NCBI GenBank assembly: GCA_017444665.1
Contig: JAFSWC010000015.1
Coordinates: 1 to 64,000 of the forward strand
Direction of reading: 5' to 3'
DNA: 64,000 nt
Source of the DNA: Oscillospiraceae bacterium
GTDB taxonomy: Bacteria; Bacillota; Clostridia; Oscillospirales; Oscillospiraceae
Shown: positions 25,646 through 34,166 of the stretch, piece by piece
How the letters are laid out: every line of letters begins with the position of its first letter
Position numbering within the stretch: the first letter of the stretch is position 1
Position numbers and translations under genes: made by a program
Notes under the pieces: generated by a model
Databases searched by the model: none
Told to the model about the DNA's origin: nothing
What the model saw: only the letters and a program-made list of their open reading frames with translations

Positions 25646-26431
25646 ATGGAAAATCCCAACTTTCATCTGGAAAGCGTCGTGCGGGAAAAGGACGAGCTGC
25701 AGGACTTTGAAGGTCCGCTCAGCCTGATCCTGATGTTGCTTTCGAAAAACAAAATAGAAATCCGCGACTTGAAGATCGCCGATATCCTTGACCAGTACCT
25801 GGCCTATCTCAACGAGATGCAAAGCATGGATCTGGAGATAGCAAGCGAATTCGTCCAGATGGCGTCGCACTTGCTGTATATCAAGACCAAGACATTGCTT
25901 ACCGCCGATGAAGAGGAGCCGAGCGAGCTTGAACTGCTGATGCAGTCGCTGGAACAGCTCAAGGCGCGCGATGCCCTCTCTGCGATCCGCACGCTGACGC
26001 CGGAACTGAAAAGTGCGTCGGAAAAGGGTATGCTGTATTTCGTCAAGCAGCCAGAGCCGCTGCCGCGTACGGCGGGAGAATACACTTACCGCCACGAGCC
26101 GGTGGATCTGCTGCGCGCGATGGCCCAGCTGTATGCCCGCGGCTCGCGCACGCCTGATACGCGCGAGGTAGTTGAGGCCATGCCGAGCCGAATCGTATAC
26201 AGTGTGCGCGACAAGAGCCGCGAACTGATCGAGCGGCTGAAAAAGGCGCCCTCTACGATGCGCGAACTGTATGCTTCCTGCACCTCCCGAAGCGAGGTCG
26301 TCGCGACCTTTATTTCCGTGCTCGAACTGTGCAGCATGGGCAGCATCCGTCTGCGGCGCAGGGGAAAAGGCTACAGCGTGGAATTTGTCGGCGGAAGCGT
26401 CGACGAAATCCTGGAAAAGATTGTTGAGTGA
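25646..26431 (+). CDS. scpA: Segregation and condensation protein A
   Basis: This 261-residue kleisin bridges SMC heads in the chromosome condensation complex. The N-terminal FEGPLSLILMLLSKNKIEIRDL motif and the helical SMC-binding domain are clear, with a C-terminal winged-helix region. The ATG is 6 bases after the upstream stop. It is coupled to scpB. Confidence 0.94.
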   Translation: MENPNFHLESVVREKDELQDFEGPLSLILMLLSKNKIEIRDLKIADILDQYLAYLNEMQSMDLEIASEFVQMASHLLYIKTKTLLTADEEEPSELELLMQSLEQLKARDALSAIRTLTPELKSASEKGMLYFVKQPEPLPRTAGEYTYRHEPVDLLRAMAQLYARGSRTPDTREVVEAMPSRIVYSVRDKSRELIERLKKAPSTMRELYASCTSRSEVVATFISVLELCSMGSIRLRRRGKGYSVEFVGGSVDEILEKIVE

Positions 26432-26439
26432 GAGTGACG

Positions 26440-27054
26440 ATGGCAGATTTCACAGCGGCCCTCGAGGCCATTTTGTTCGCCTCGGGCGAGAGCATGCCCG
26501 TGGCAAGACTTTCGCTTGTCCTCGGCGCGGAGGAGGAAGAGATCCTGCGCTGTGCCGACGAACTGGCGGAGGGATATGAAAATGAAAAGCGCGGCATCCG
26601 GCTTCTTCACCTGGGCGATAAGCTGCAGCTTTGCTCGGCGCCGGAATATGCGCCGTACATCACAAAAGCACTGGAGCAGCGCAAGCCGCCGATGCTGTCG
26701 CCAAGCGCGCTGGAGACGCTTGCGATCGTGGCATATTTCCAGCCTGTGACGCGCGCTTATATCGACCAGGTGCGCGGCGTGGACAGTTCGTATACGGTCT
26801 CTACGCTCCTCGAGAGGGGACTGATCGAGCCGGCGGGCAAACTGGACGTGCCGGGACGGCCCTCACTGCTTCGCACGACGGACGTATTTCTGCGCACGAT
26901 GTCCGTCAGCTCGCTTGATGAATTGCCGAAACTGCCGGATATGAGCGGCGGCGAAGGCATGATGGAACTGCAGCGTAAGATCGAGCAGCTGCAAAACGCT
27001 GAAAACGGCGGTGAACAATTGAGCCTTTCTGAAATACAAAGCAGCGGGGAGTGA
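26440..27054 (+). CDS. scpB: Segregation and condensation protein B
   Basis: This 204-residue winged-helix partner of ScpA shows LEAILFASGE at the start and LSALETLAIVAY-like SPSALETLAIVAYFQPVTRAYI in the second domain. The start is set at the ATG at 26440; a GTG at 26428 overlapping the scpA stop is an alternative. Length is normal for the family. Confidence 0.93.
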   Translation: MADFTAALEAILFASGESMPVARLSLVLGAEEEEILRCADELAEGYENEKRGIRLLHLGDKLQLCSAPEYAPYITKALEQRKPPMLSPSALETLAIVAYFQPVTRAYIDQVRGVDSSYTVSTLLERGLIEPAGKLDVPGRPSLLRTTDVFLRTMSVSSLDELPKLPDMSGGEGMMELQRKIEQLQNAENGGEQLSLSEIQSSGE

Positions 27055-27060
27055 TGAATT

Positions 27061-27840
27061 TTGGCTTTCCTCCATATCCTGGGAATCATCCTCAAGATCC
27101 TTGGCTTTTCGTTGCTCGGCGTGCTGGGACTTGTACTAGTGCTTCTGCTGGTCCTTCTGCTTATCCCGATCGGGGCGGATGTGGAATACATCGGCGGCAA
27201 TACAAAGGTGTCGGCCAAGGTGTGCGGCATTCTGATCCAGCTTATTCCGAGGAAAAAGAAAGACAAGGATAAGCCTCCGAAGGAGAAAAAGGAAAAAAAG
27301 AAGAAGGAAAAGAAGCCGAAACCGGAGAAAGAGACCGGCGAAGACAAGCCAAAGGAAAAGAAAAAGCTTGATTTTACGGTCGAAGAGATCTTTGAGGTGG
27401 TCAAAAAAGTCCTCGGCAGTCTGAAAAAATTCGGCAAGCTGACGGTCGACCGCTTCCTTCTGCACTACACGGCGGCGGGAAAGGATCCCTATACGACGGC
27501 CCGGACCTTCGGCGCGGTCAATGCCTCGCTCTGCGCGCTTGAACCGATCTGCTCGCGCCAGTTCAGGGTCAAGGATTATGACGTCTGGACCGACTGCGAC
27601 TTTACGGCGGACAAAATGAACGTCGACGTTGCGGTTTGTATCACATTGCGGTTGTGGCAGTTCGTTCACGTCGGCCTTGCGGCCGCATTTGGGGTGCTGG
27701 GCGTACTGATCCGCCACAAGCGCCGGATCCGGAGAGAAAAAAGAGCAGCAAAGCGCAGCGCCGCGAACGGCGGTATAAAAACAGAAGAAAACAACGAAAC
27801 TATAAAGGGTACAGAGGAAAGGAATGACAAAAATGGATAA
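27061..27840 (+). CDS. DUF2953 membrane protein with Lys-rich linker
   Basis: This 259-residue protein has a strong N-terminal membrane segment (about 6-37). A highly charged stretch of Lys/Glu/Pro repeats follows (about 65-103), then a DUF2953 domain containing GKLTVDRFLLHYTAAGKDPYTTA. The start is TTG at 27061, with GGGGAGTG nine bases before. DUF2953 proteins regularly precede ytfJ in spore-formers. The function is unknown. Confidence 0.82.
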   Translation: MAFLHILGIILKILGFSLLGVLGLVLVLLLVLLLIPIGADVEYIGGNTKVSAKVCGILIQLIPRKKKDKDKPPKEKKEKKKKEKKPKPEKETGEDKPKEKKKLDFTVEEIFEVVKKVLGSLKKFGKLTVDRFLLHYTAAGKDPYTTARTFGAVNASLCALEPICSRQFRVKDYDVWTDCDFTADKMNVDVAVCITLRLWQFVHVGLAAAFGVLGVLIRHKRRIRREKRAAKRSAANGGIKTEENNETIKGTEERNDKNG

Positions 27841-28213
27841 GAATCCTATCGGCGAACTCATGCAGAACACCATGGAGAGCGTGAAAAACATGCTCAAGGT
27901 CGATACCGTTGTAGGCGATCCCATTATCACGCCCGACGGCATCACGCTTGTTCCCATCTCCCGCATCAGCGTTGGCTTCGGCGGCGGCGGAGTCGAGTTC
28001 AGCAACAAAAAGCTGGGCGAGACAAGACCCTACGGCGGCGGCAATGCGACCGGCGTCAAGATTGATCCGATCGGATTTCTTGTCATCAAGGAAGGCGTCG
28101 TGCGCATGATCAACGTCGCGCCTCCCGCTTCCAATACGGTCGACCGCATCATCGACCTCGTCCCGCAGGTCATGGACCGCGTCGACGCCTTTATCGAAAA
28201 GCAGAAGAACTGA
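27824..28213 (+). CDS. ytfJ: Sporulation protein YtfJ/GerW
   Basis: This 129-residue protein has the GerW signature: TVVGDPI, ISVGFGGGG, and NATGVKIDPIGFLVI. In Bacillus this family is needed for spore germination with certain nutrients. It overlaps the DUF2953 gene by 17 bp. A second ATG at 27833 is better spaced from GAGGAAAGGA and may be the true start. Confidence 0.93.
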   Translation: MTKMDKNPIGELMQNTMESVKNMLKVDTVVGDPIITPDGITLVPISRISVGFGGGGVEFSNKKLGETRPYGGGNATGVKIDPIGFLVIKEGVVRMINVAPPASNTVDRIIDLVPQVMDRVDAFIEKQKN

Positions 28214-28238
28214 TAAAGACAGAAAAAATGCAGATAAT

Positions 28239-28274
28239 AAGCACCACCCGAGAAAGAAAAAAGGGTGGTGCTTT
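28239..28274 (+). terminator. ytfJ terminator overlapping the next ribosome site
   Basis: AAGCACCACCC and GGGTGGTGCTT form an 11-bp perfect stem followed by TT. The 3' arm, GGGTGGTG, is also the only Shine-Dalgarno-like sequence for the carboxypeptidase ATG at 28277. Confidence 0.75.
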
Positions 28275-28276
28275 TC

Positions 28277-29353
28277 ATGTTTAGAGGAAGAAAAATAATT
28301 CTTGCTGCAATACTCTGCAGTATGGTATATAATATATTTTCAGATCATACCGCGATCAGCGCCGATTTTGAAGGAGAAATCAGCGCCGCATCGGCCGTCG
28401 TGATGGCGGAGGACGGCAGCTGCGTATACGAGAAAAATGCCGACGAGCCGCGATTGATCGCCAGCACGACAAAGCTGATGACCGCACTTGTTGCGATCGA
28501 GTCCTCCGCCCCGGATGATGCAATCGAGGTGAAAGAGGGATGCTGCGGGATCGAAGGGACGAGCATGTACCTCTCTCCGGGTGAGATCCTGACGGCGGAC
28601 GAGCTGATCGAAGGGCTGCTGCTTTCCTCCGGCAACGATGCGGCCGAGGCGCTGGCTGTCGGTCTGTGCGGCAGCGAGAAAGCCTTTGTGGACCGGATGA
28701 ATGAAAAGGCCGCGCAGCTTGGGCTGGGGCATACGTCGTTTTCCAATCCGCACGGTCTGGACGCAGAAGGACACTTTTCCACCGCGCGCGACCTGGCAAG
28801 GCTGATGCTTTGCTGCATGCAAAACGAGCGCTTTGCCCGCATCACCGCAATGCGGCAGTGCGTAATCGGGGATAAATTTTATGTAAACCATAATAAGCTA
28901 TTGGAACGATGCGAAGGGTGCATTGGCGGCAAAACGGGTTATACCCGCGCCGCAGGGCGCTGTCTGGTAAGCTGCTGTGAGCGGAACGGTACCCGTTTCG
29001 TCTGCGTGACGCTGAGCGATCCGGACGACTGGAACGATCACTTGCGCTTGTATGAGACGGCGTTTGCCGCATGGGAGACTGTGTTGGCAGTAAGTTCGGA
29101 GGAACGCTTTGAGATCCCCGTCGCTGCGGGTGATAGGGACTGTGCCATAGCCGCACCGGAGGGCGAATTGAAGCTGTTTTTGCCCAAAGGCGAGGAACTT
29201 GAATACCGATACGAAATGCCGCGCTTTGTCTATGCGCCGCTGCGGCAGGGCGACTGTGCCGGGCGCGTGGTCGTGCTGTGCGCGGGCGAAGCGGCGGGAG
29301 AAATAAAGCTTGTCTTTACCGCGGACGTGGAGCGGGCGGCAAGGGGAGAATAA
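28277..29353 (+). CDS. D-alanyl-D-alanine carboxypeptidase (DacF/PBP5 type)
   Basis: This 358-residue serine peptidase trims the terminal D-Ala of peptidoglycan stems. The three motifs are SxxK (S63-TT-K66), SGN (118-120) and KTG (219-221). A signal-like hydrophobic start (about 6-29) gives export. The ATG at 28277 is needed to keep that signal, although the ribosome site is weak and lies in a hairpin. It heads a run through ispH-rpsA. DacF in Bacillus acts in the forespore cortex, which would suit this position after ytfJ. Confidence 0.9.
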   Translation: MFRGRKIILAAILCSMVYNIFSDHTAISADFEGEISAASAVVMAEDGSCVYEKNADEPRLIASTTKLMTALVAIESSAPDDAIEVKEGCCGIEGTSMYLSPGEILTADELIEGLLLSSGNDAAEALAVGLCGSEKAFVDRMNEKAAQLGLGHTSFSNPHGLDAEGHFSTARDLARLMLCCMQNERFARITAMRQCVIGDKFYVNHNKLLERCEGCIGGKTGYTRAAGRCLVSCCERNGTRFVCVTLSDPDDWNDHLRLYETAFAAWETVLAVSSEERFEIPVAAGDRDCAIAAPEGELKLFLPKGEELEYRYEMPRFVYAPLRQGDCAGRVVVLCAGEAAGEIKLVFTADVERAARGE

Positions 29354-30067
29354 ATGGAAGAGAGACTGCAAAAGATCATAGCCGCCTCCGGGCTGGCGTC
29401 GCGCCGAGCGGCCGAAGAGTTGATCTCGGCGGGAAAAGTGCGCGTGAATGGCGCGGTGGCCGCGCTCGGCGATAAGGCCGACGCGGCGAAGGACCGCATC
29501 ACGGTAGAGGGCAGAGCACTCCCTCCGCAGGAGGAAAAGGTTTACATAATGCTGAATAAGCCAAAGGGCTATGTCACGACGCTCAACGACGAGAAAGGGC
29601 GGCGCACGGTTGCGGAGCTGGTGAAGGACATCGGTCTGCGCCTGTTTCCTGTCGGACGACTGGACATGTATTCCGAAGGTCTGCTGATCATGACGAATGA
29701 CGGAGCTTTTGCGGACAGATTGATGCACCCGCGCGGCGGCGTGGAAAAATGCTACCGCACGACCGTGACAGGGTCTGTTTCTCTCTCTGTAATCGAACGT
29801 CTGCGCGAGCCGATGATGATCGACGGATACCGGACGAACGGCGCGGGGGTCGAGCCGGAAAAGCTGACAGAGCGGGGCGGTGTTTTGCTTGTGACGATCT
29901 GCGAGGGAAGAAACCGGCAAGTGCGTAAAATGTGCGAGCAGGCCGGGCTGAAGGTGACACGGCTGCAGCGCATCAGCGAGGGCGGCGTGCGTCTGGGCGA
30001 TCTGAAGACAGGAGAATGGAGACCGCTGACGCGAGCAGAGATCGATCGATTGGAACATACGGTATAA
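29354..30067 (+). CDS. rluB: rRNA pseudouridine synthase (RsuA/RluB family)
   Basis: This 237-residue enzyme has an N-terminal S4 domain (RLQKIIAASGLASRRAAEELI) and a catalytic domain with D104 in GRLDMYSEGLL. It follows the carboxypeptidase immediately. RluB targets 23S rRNA and RsuA 16S rRNA; the ending MCEQAGLKVTRLQR and gene order favour RluB, but the exact site is not decidable here. Confidence 0.88.
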   Translation: MEERLQKIIAASGLASRRAAEELISAGKVRVNGAVAALGDKADAAKDRITVEGRALPPQEEKVYIMLNKPKGYVTTLNDEKGRRTVAELVKDIGLRLFPVGRLDMYSEGLLIMTNDGAFADRLMHPRGGVEKCYRTTVTGSVSLSVIERLREPMMIDGYRTNGAGVEPEKLTERGGVLLVTICEGRNRQVRKMCEQAGLKVTRLQRISEGGVRLGDLKTGEWRPLTRAEIDRLEHTV

Positions 30068-30071
30068 GGGA

Positions 30072-31313
30072 ATGAAAACAAATCATTGTGATCTTGTTGT
30101 CATCGGCGGCGGGCCGAGCGGCATGATGTGCGCGATCCAGGCTGCCGAAAGAGGGAAAAAGGTCGTTATTCTCGACGACAACCGCCAGCTCGGACGCAAG
30201 CTGCGCATCACCGGCAAGGGCCGCTGCAATCTGACGAACAACTGCGACGTGAAAACCATCATGCAGAATATCCCGGGAGACGGGCGGTTTTTATACAGCG
30301 CGCTCAGCCGCTTCGGACCGCAGGAGACGATGGCGTTCTTTACCGGACTCGGCGTGCCGCTGAAAACCGAGCGCGGCAACCGGGTTTTTCCGGTGTCGGA
30401 CAATGCAAACGATATTGCCGACGCACTTGTACGGCGCTGCGGCGCGCTTGGCGTCAGGACGGAAAAGACAAGGGCGAAAAAGATCCTGACAAAGGACGGC
30501 GCCGTCTGCGGCGTCGCCTGCGCCGACGGCGAGATCGCCTGCCGCGCGGCGGCGCTCTGCACGGGCGGCCGGTCCTATCCGCTGACAGGGTCGAACGGCG
30601 CGGGATATGAGCTGGCGCGAGAACTTGGCCACACGATCGTGCCGACGCGCCCTTCGCTGGTACCGCTTGAAAGCGGCGACGAATACTGCGCCGAGATGCA
30701 GGGCTTTGCCCCGAAAAACGTGGTGCTTTCCGCGTTCGAGGACAACAAGCTGATCTATAAGGAAATGGGCGAAATGCTCTTTACGCATTTCGGCGTTTCC
30801 GGGCCGCTTGTGCTTTCGGCCAGTGCGCACATGCGGAAGATGGGAAGCGCGTCCTACCGGCTGGAGATCGACTTTAAGCCGGCGCTGGACGAGAAAAAGC
30901 TGGATGCGCGTATCCTGCGCGATTTCGAGAAATATGCCAACAAGGAATTCAAAAACGCGCTCGGCGAGTTGGTGGGGCATTCGATGATCCCTGTGCTGGT
31001 GCGGCTGTCGGAGATCGAAGAGAACAAGATCGTCAACAGCATCACGCGCCAGGAGCGGCAGCGGCTTGTCCGGCTGCTCAAAGCCTTTCCGGTCGGCATT
31101 TCCGGCTTCCGACCTATCGACGAAGCGATCGTGACCGCGGGCGGCGTTTCGACAAAGGAAGTCAATCCCCGCACGATGGAATCAAAGCTCGTTTCCGGCT
31201 TGTATTTTGCCGGTGAGATTATGGATCTCGACGCCTATACCGGCGGCTTTAATCTGCAGATCGCCTGGTCGACCGGTCACATGGCCGGATGCGCGGTCTG
31301 CCCCGATGACTGA
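30072..31313 (+). CDS. HI0933-family flavoprotein (YhiN-like)
   Basis: This 413-residue FAD-dependent oxidoreductase of unknown substrate has the dinucleotide loop GGGPSGMMCA near the N terminus and GKGRCNLTNN. Its C-terminal family box runs from TAGGVSTKEVNPRTM to GEIMDLDAYTGGFN. It begins 4 bases after rluB and precedes cmk, a conserved Clostridia order that suggests a core though undefined role. Confidence 0.9.
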   Translation: MKTNHCDLVVIGGGPSGMMCAIQAAERGKKVVILDDNRQLGRKLRITGKGRCNLTNNCDVKTIMQNIPGDGRFLYSALSRFGPQETMAFFTGLGVPLKTERGNRVFPVSDNANDIADALVRRCGALGVRTEKTRAKKILTKDGAVCGVACADGEIACRAAALCTGGRSYPLTGSNGAGYELARELGHTIVPTRPSLVPLESGDEYCAEMQGFAPKNVVLSAFEDNKLIYKEMGEMLFTHFGVSGPLVLSASAHMRKMGSASYRLEIDFKPALDEKKLDARILRDFEKYANKEFKNALGELVGHSMIPVLVRLSEIEENKIVNSITRQERQRLVRLLKAFPVGISGFRPIDEAIVTAGGVSTKEVNPRTMESKLVSGLYFAGEIMDLDAYTGGFNLQIAWSTGHMAGCAVCPDD

Positions 31314-31344
31314 AAAAAGGAAAACCGATAAAGGAGAGATAACG

Positions 31345-32028
31345 ATGAACGGACATTACGCGATCGCGATCGACGGCCCCTCCGGCGCTGGCAAGAGCAC
31401 GCTTGCACGCCGCGCGGCAAAGGAATTCGGCTTTTTGTATGTGGATACGGGCGCGATCTACCGCACGGTAGGTCTGGCTGCGCATCGCCGCGGCATCGAA
31501 TGCCATGACGAGAGCGCGATCCGTGAGATCCTGCCGGAGCTTGTAATCCGCATGGCCTATAATGACGAAGGAGAGCAGCGCATGTATTTAAACGGCGAGG
31601 ACGTCTCCGCCGCCATCCGGGCGCCGGAGATTTCGATCTGCGCCTCTGACGTGTCGTCGCTTCCGGCCGTACGCGCCTTTTTGCTGGAGATGCAGCGTAA
31701 ATGTGCGCGCGAGGACAGCGTTATCATGGACGGGCGCGACATCGGAACTGTCGTGCTGCCGGACGCAGAGCTGAAGATTTACCTGACTGCCTCGGCCGAG
31801 GCAAGGGCCGAACGCCGCCTCAAGGAGCTGCTGGCAAAGGGCGTTGAGACCGATTTTGAGGCAGTGCTGAAGGATATCGAATACCGCGACTATCAGGACA
31901 CACACCGCGAGATCGCGCCGCTGCGGCGTGCGGATGACGCCGTGCTGCTCGACACAAGCGAGATCGGGCTGGAGGAGAGCTGCGAGCTGCTGTACGCGAC
32001 GATCCGTGAAAAACTGGGGATCGACTGA
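31345..32028 (+). CDS. cmk: Cytidylate kinase
   Basis: This 227-residue kinase phosphorylates CMP and dCMP. The P-loop GPSGAGKST is at 11-19, and the later motifs DGRDIGTVVLPDA and YRDYQDTHREIAPL are clear. I chose the ATG at 31345, with AAAGGAGAG upstream; the frame extends far into the upstream flavoprotein gene but without family similarity. It is followed 9 bases later by ispH-rpsA. Confidence 0.95.
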   Translation: MNGHYAIAIDGPSGAGKSTLARRAAKEFGFLYVDTGAIYRTVGLAAHRRGIECHDESAIREILPELVIRMAYNDEGEQRMYLNGEDVSAAIRAPEISICASDVSSLPAVRAFLLEMQRKCAREDSVIMDGRDIGTVVLPDAELKIYLTASAEARAERRLKELLAKGVETDFEAVLKDIEYRDYQDTHREIAPLRRADDAVLLDTSEIGLEESCELLYATIREKLGID

Positions 32029-32037
32029 TAAGAAACG

Positions 32038-34089
32038 ATGAAAGAAATCAGAGTCGCAAAGTCCGCGGGCTTTTGCTTCGGCGTAAGGCGGAGCGTGGAA
32101 ATGGCGGAAAAACTGCTGGAAGAAGCGGGGAGCGGGCGCAGCCTCGGCCCGATCATACATAATGAGGACGTGGTAAAAACGCTTGCCGACCGCGGCCTGC
32201 GCATTGCGGACACGATCGACGAGATCGAACCGGGCGAGCAGGTGATGATCCGTGCCCACGGCGCGGCGCCGGAGGTGTATGCGCAGCTGGAAGCGCGCGG
32301 CGCCCATATCACCGACGCGACTTGTCCGAAGGTACAGATGATCCACCGTATCGTCAGCGAGGCGGCGGCAGAGGGCCGCTTTGTCATCGTCATCGGGATG
32401 AGAAAGCACCCGGAGGTCGAGGCGATCTGCGGCTGGTGCGGCGAGCACGTTGTGCTGGAAAATCCTGCCGAAACTGCTGACTGGGTGGGAAAAAACCCCG
32501 ATTTATATGACAAAATGATCACAATTGTGGTCCAAACGACCCAGACAAGCAGTAATTTTACCGAATGTTGTGAGATCATAAAAAAAAGATGTACAAATTT
32601 AAGAATATCTGATACAATATGTCTTGCTACGTCCACGCGGCAAGAGGAAGCGAAACAGCTTTCCTCTGAATGCGGCGCCATGGTGGTCATCGGCGGGAAA
32701 CACAGCGCAAACAGCCTGCATCTTGCCGAGATCTGTTCCCTTGCGTGTCGAAATGTTCAGTTTATCGAGAGAAGCGACGAGCTGGATCTGGACAAGCTGC
32801 GAAACATCGACACGGTTGGGATCACGGCCGGCGCATCCACCCCCGCCTGGATAATTAAGGAGGTAAGAAACAAAATGAGTGACGAAATCAAAGTTGAAGA
32901 ATCCACAGTAGAGAAGGAACAGTCCTTCGATGAAATGCTGGAGGAGACTTTAAAACCTATATATAATGGAGATAAGGTCTGCGGCGTCGTTGTTGCCATC
33001 ACCGGCACCGAAGTCAGCATCGACCTCGGCACGAAGTATTCGGGCTTCATCCCGACGACCGAGTTCACCGAAGACGGCACCAAGCTGGAAGACGCCGTTA
33101 AAGTCGGTGACACCATCGAAGCGATCGTCGTTCGTGTGAACGACGTGGAAGGCACCGCTCAGCTCTCCAAGAAACGCCTTGACGCCGTCAAGGTATGGGA
33201 TACCGTCGAGCAGGCCGTTGAGAGCGGCGAAGTGATCGAAGGCGTCGTCACCGAGACCAACAAGGGCGGCGTTGTTGTCAGTTACAAGGGCGTGCGCGTA
33301 TTCGTTCCCGCTTCTCAGACCGATCTGCCCCGCGAGGCTGATCTGACCGAACTCGTCAAGAAGACCGTCCGTCTGAAGCTGACGGAGGTCAACAAGGCCC
33401 GCAAGCGCGTTGTCGGTTCGATCCGCCGCGTTGCCCAGGCTGAGCGCCGCGCCGCCACCGAAGCGATCTGGAACGAGATCGAGGTCGGCAAGAAGTATCA
33501 CGGCACTGTCAAGTCCCTGACCAACTACGGCGCTTTCGTCGACATCGGCGGCATCGACGGCATGGTCCATGTCTCCGAGCTGAGCTGGAACCGCATCCAC
33601 CAGCCCGCCGAGGTCGTTGCTGTCGGCGACGAGATCGACGTCTACGTCATTTCTTTCGACCGCGAGAAGCACAAGATCTCCCTGGGTTACAAGGATCCGG
33701 ACGCCAATCCCTGGAGTGTATTCACCAGCAGGTATTCCGTCGGTGACGTTGCGCCTGTCACTGTTGTCAAGCTGATGGACTTCGGCGCGTTCGCCACCGT
33801 CGTTCCCGGCGTGGACGGCCTGATCCACATCTCCCAGATCGCCAACCGCCGCATCGACAAGCCGGGTGACGTCCTCACCGTCGGCGACGTCGTCGAAGCG
33901 AAGATCACCGCGATCGACGAAGAGAAGCACAAGGTCTCCCTGTCTATCCGTGCGCTGTCGGCTCCGGCTCCCGCCGCTCCTGTTGAAGCGGTCGAGGAAG
34001 AGAATGACGGCGAGGACGCCATGGTCTACAGCCTCTCCGAGAGCGGCGAAGCCACCGGCGAAGCTCCTGCGGAGAGCGATGAGAAGTAA
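32038..34089 (+). CDS. ispH-rpsA: IspH - ribosomal protein S1 fusion
   Basis: This 683-residue fusion occurs widely in Clostridia. Residues 1-278 are HMBPP reductase, the last step of the MEP isoprenoid pathway, with the iron-sulfur ligands C13, C96 and C195. From about 311 come four S1 RNA-binding domains, with GAFVDIGGIDGMVHVSELSW and GAFATVVPGVDGLIHISQI in the last two. S1-type proteins help mRNA bind the ribosome. An in-frame ATG at codon 280 has its own AAGGAGG, so free S1 may also be made. The tail is acidic. Confidence 0.95.
   Translation: MKEIRVAKSAGFCFGVRRSVEMAEKLLEEAGSGRSLGPIIHNEDVVKTLADRGLRIADTIDEIEPGEQVMIRAHGAAPEVYAQLEARGAHITDATCPKVQMIHRIVSEAAAEGRFVIVIGMRKHPEVEAICGWCGEHVVLENPAETADWVGKNPDLYDKMITIVVQTTQTSSNFTECCEIIKKRCTNLRISDTICLATSTRQEEAKQLSSECGAMVVIGGKHSANSLHLAEICSLACRNVQFIERSDELDLDKLRNIDTVGITAGASTPAWIIKEVRNKMSDEIKVEESTVEKEQSFDEMLEETLKPIYNGDKVCGVVVAITGTEVSIDLGTKYSGFIPTTEFTEDGTKLEDAVKVGDTIEAIVVRVNDVEGTAQLSKKRLDAVKVWDTVEQAVESGEVIEGVVTETNKGGVVVSYKGVRVFVPASQTDLPREADLTELVKKTVRLKLTEVNKARKRVVGSIRRVAQAERRAATEAIWNEIEVGKKYHGTVKSLTNYGAFVDIGGIDGMVHVSELSWNRIHQPAEVVAVGDEIDVYVISFDREKHKISLGYKDPDANPWSVFTSRYSVGDVAPVTVVKLMDFGAFATVVPGVDGLIHISQIANRRIDKPGDVLTVGDVVEAKITAIDEEKHKVSLSIRALSAPAPAAPVEAVEEENDGEDAMVYSLSESGEATGEAPAESDEK
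32857..32877 (+). promoter_or_regulatory. Internal ribosome site and start for free S1
   Basis: A perfect AAGGAGG (32857-32863) stands 11 bases before an in-frame ATG (32875-32877) at the exact boundary between the IspH and S1 parts. It would give a 404-residue S1 protein. Confidence 0.55.
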
Positions 34090-34114
34090 TTCTTTCCGCT
34101 GCAACTTGAATTGA

Positions 34115-34152
34115 ACAAAAAAGATCCCCGGTCATCCGACCGGGGATCTTTT
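34115..34152. terminator. Bidirectional terminator after ispH-rpsA
   Basis: AAAAAGATCCCCGGTC pairs with GACCGGGGATCTTTTT around an ATCC loop, with A and T runs on both sides. It serves the convergent hydrolase gene too. Confidence 0.9.
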
Positions 34153-34166
34153 TTGCATGACCGGCG

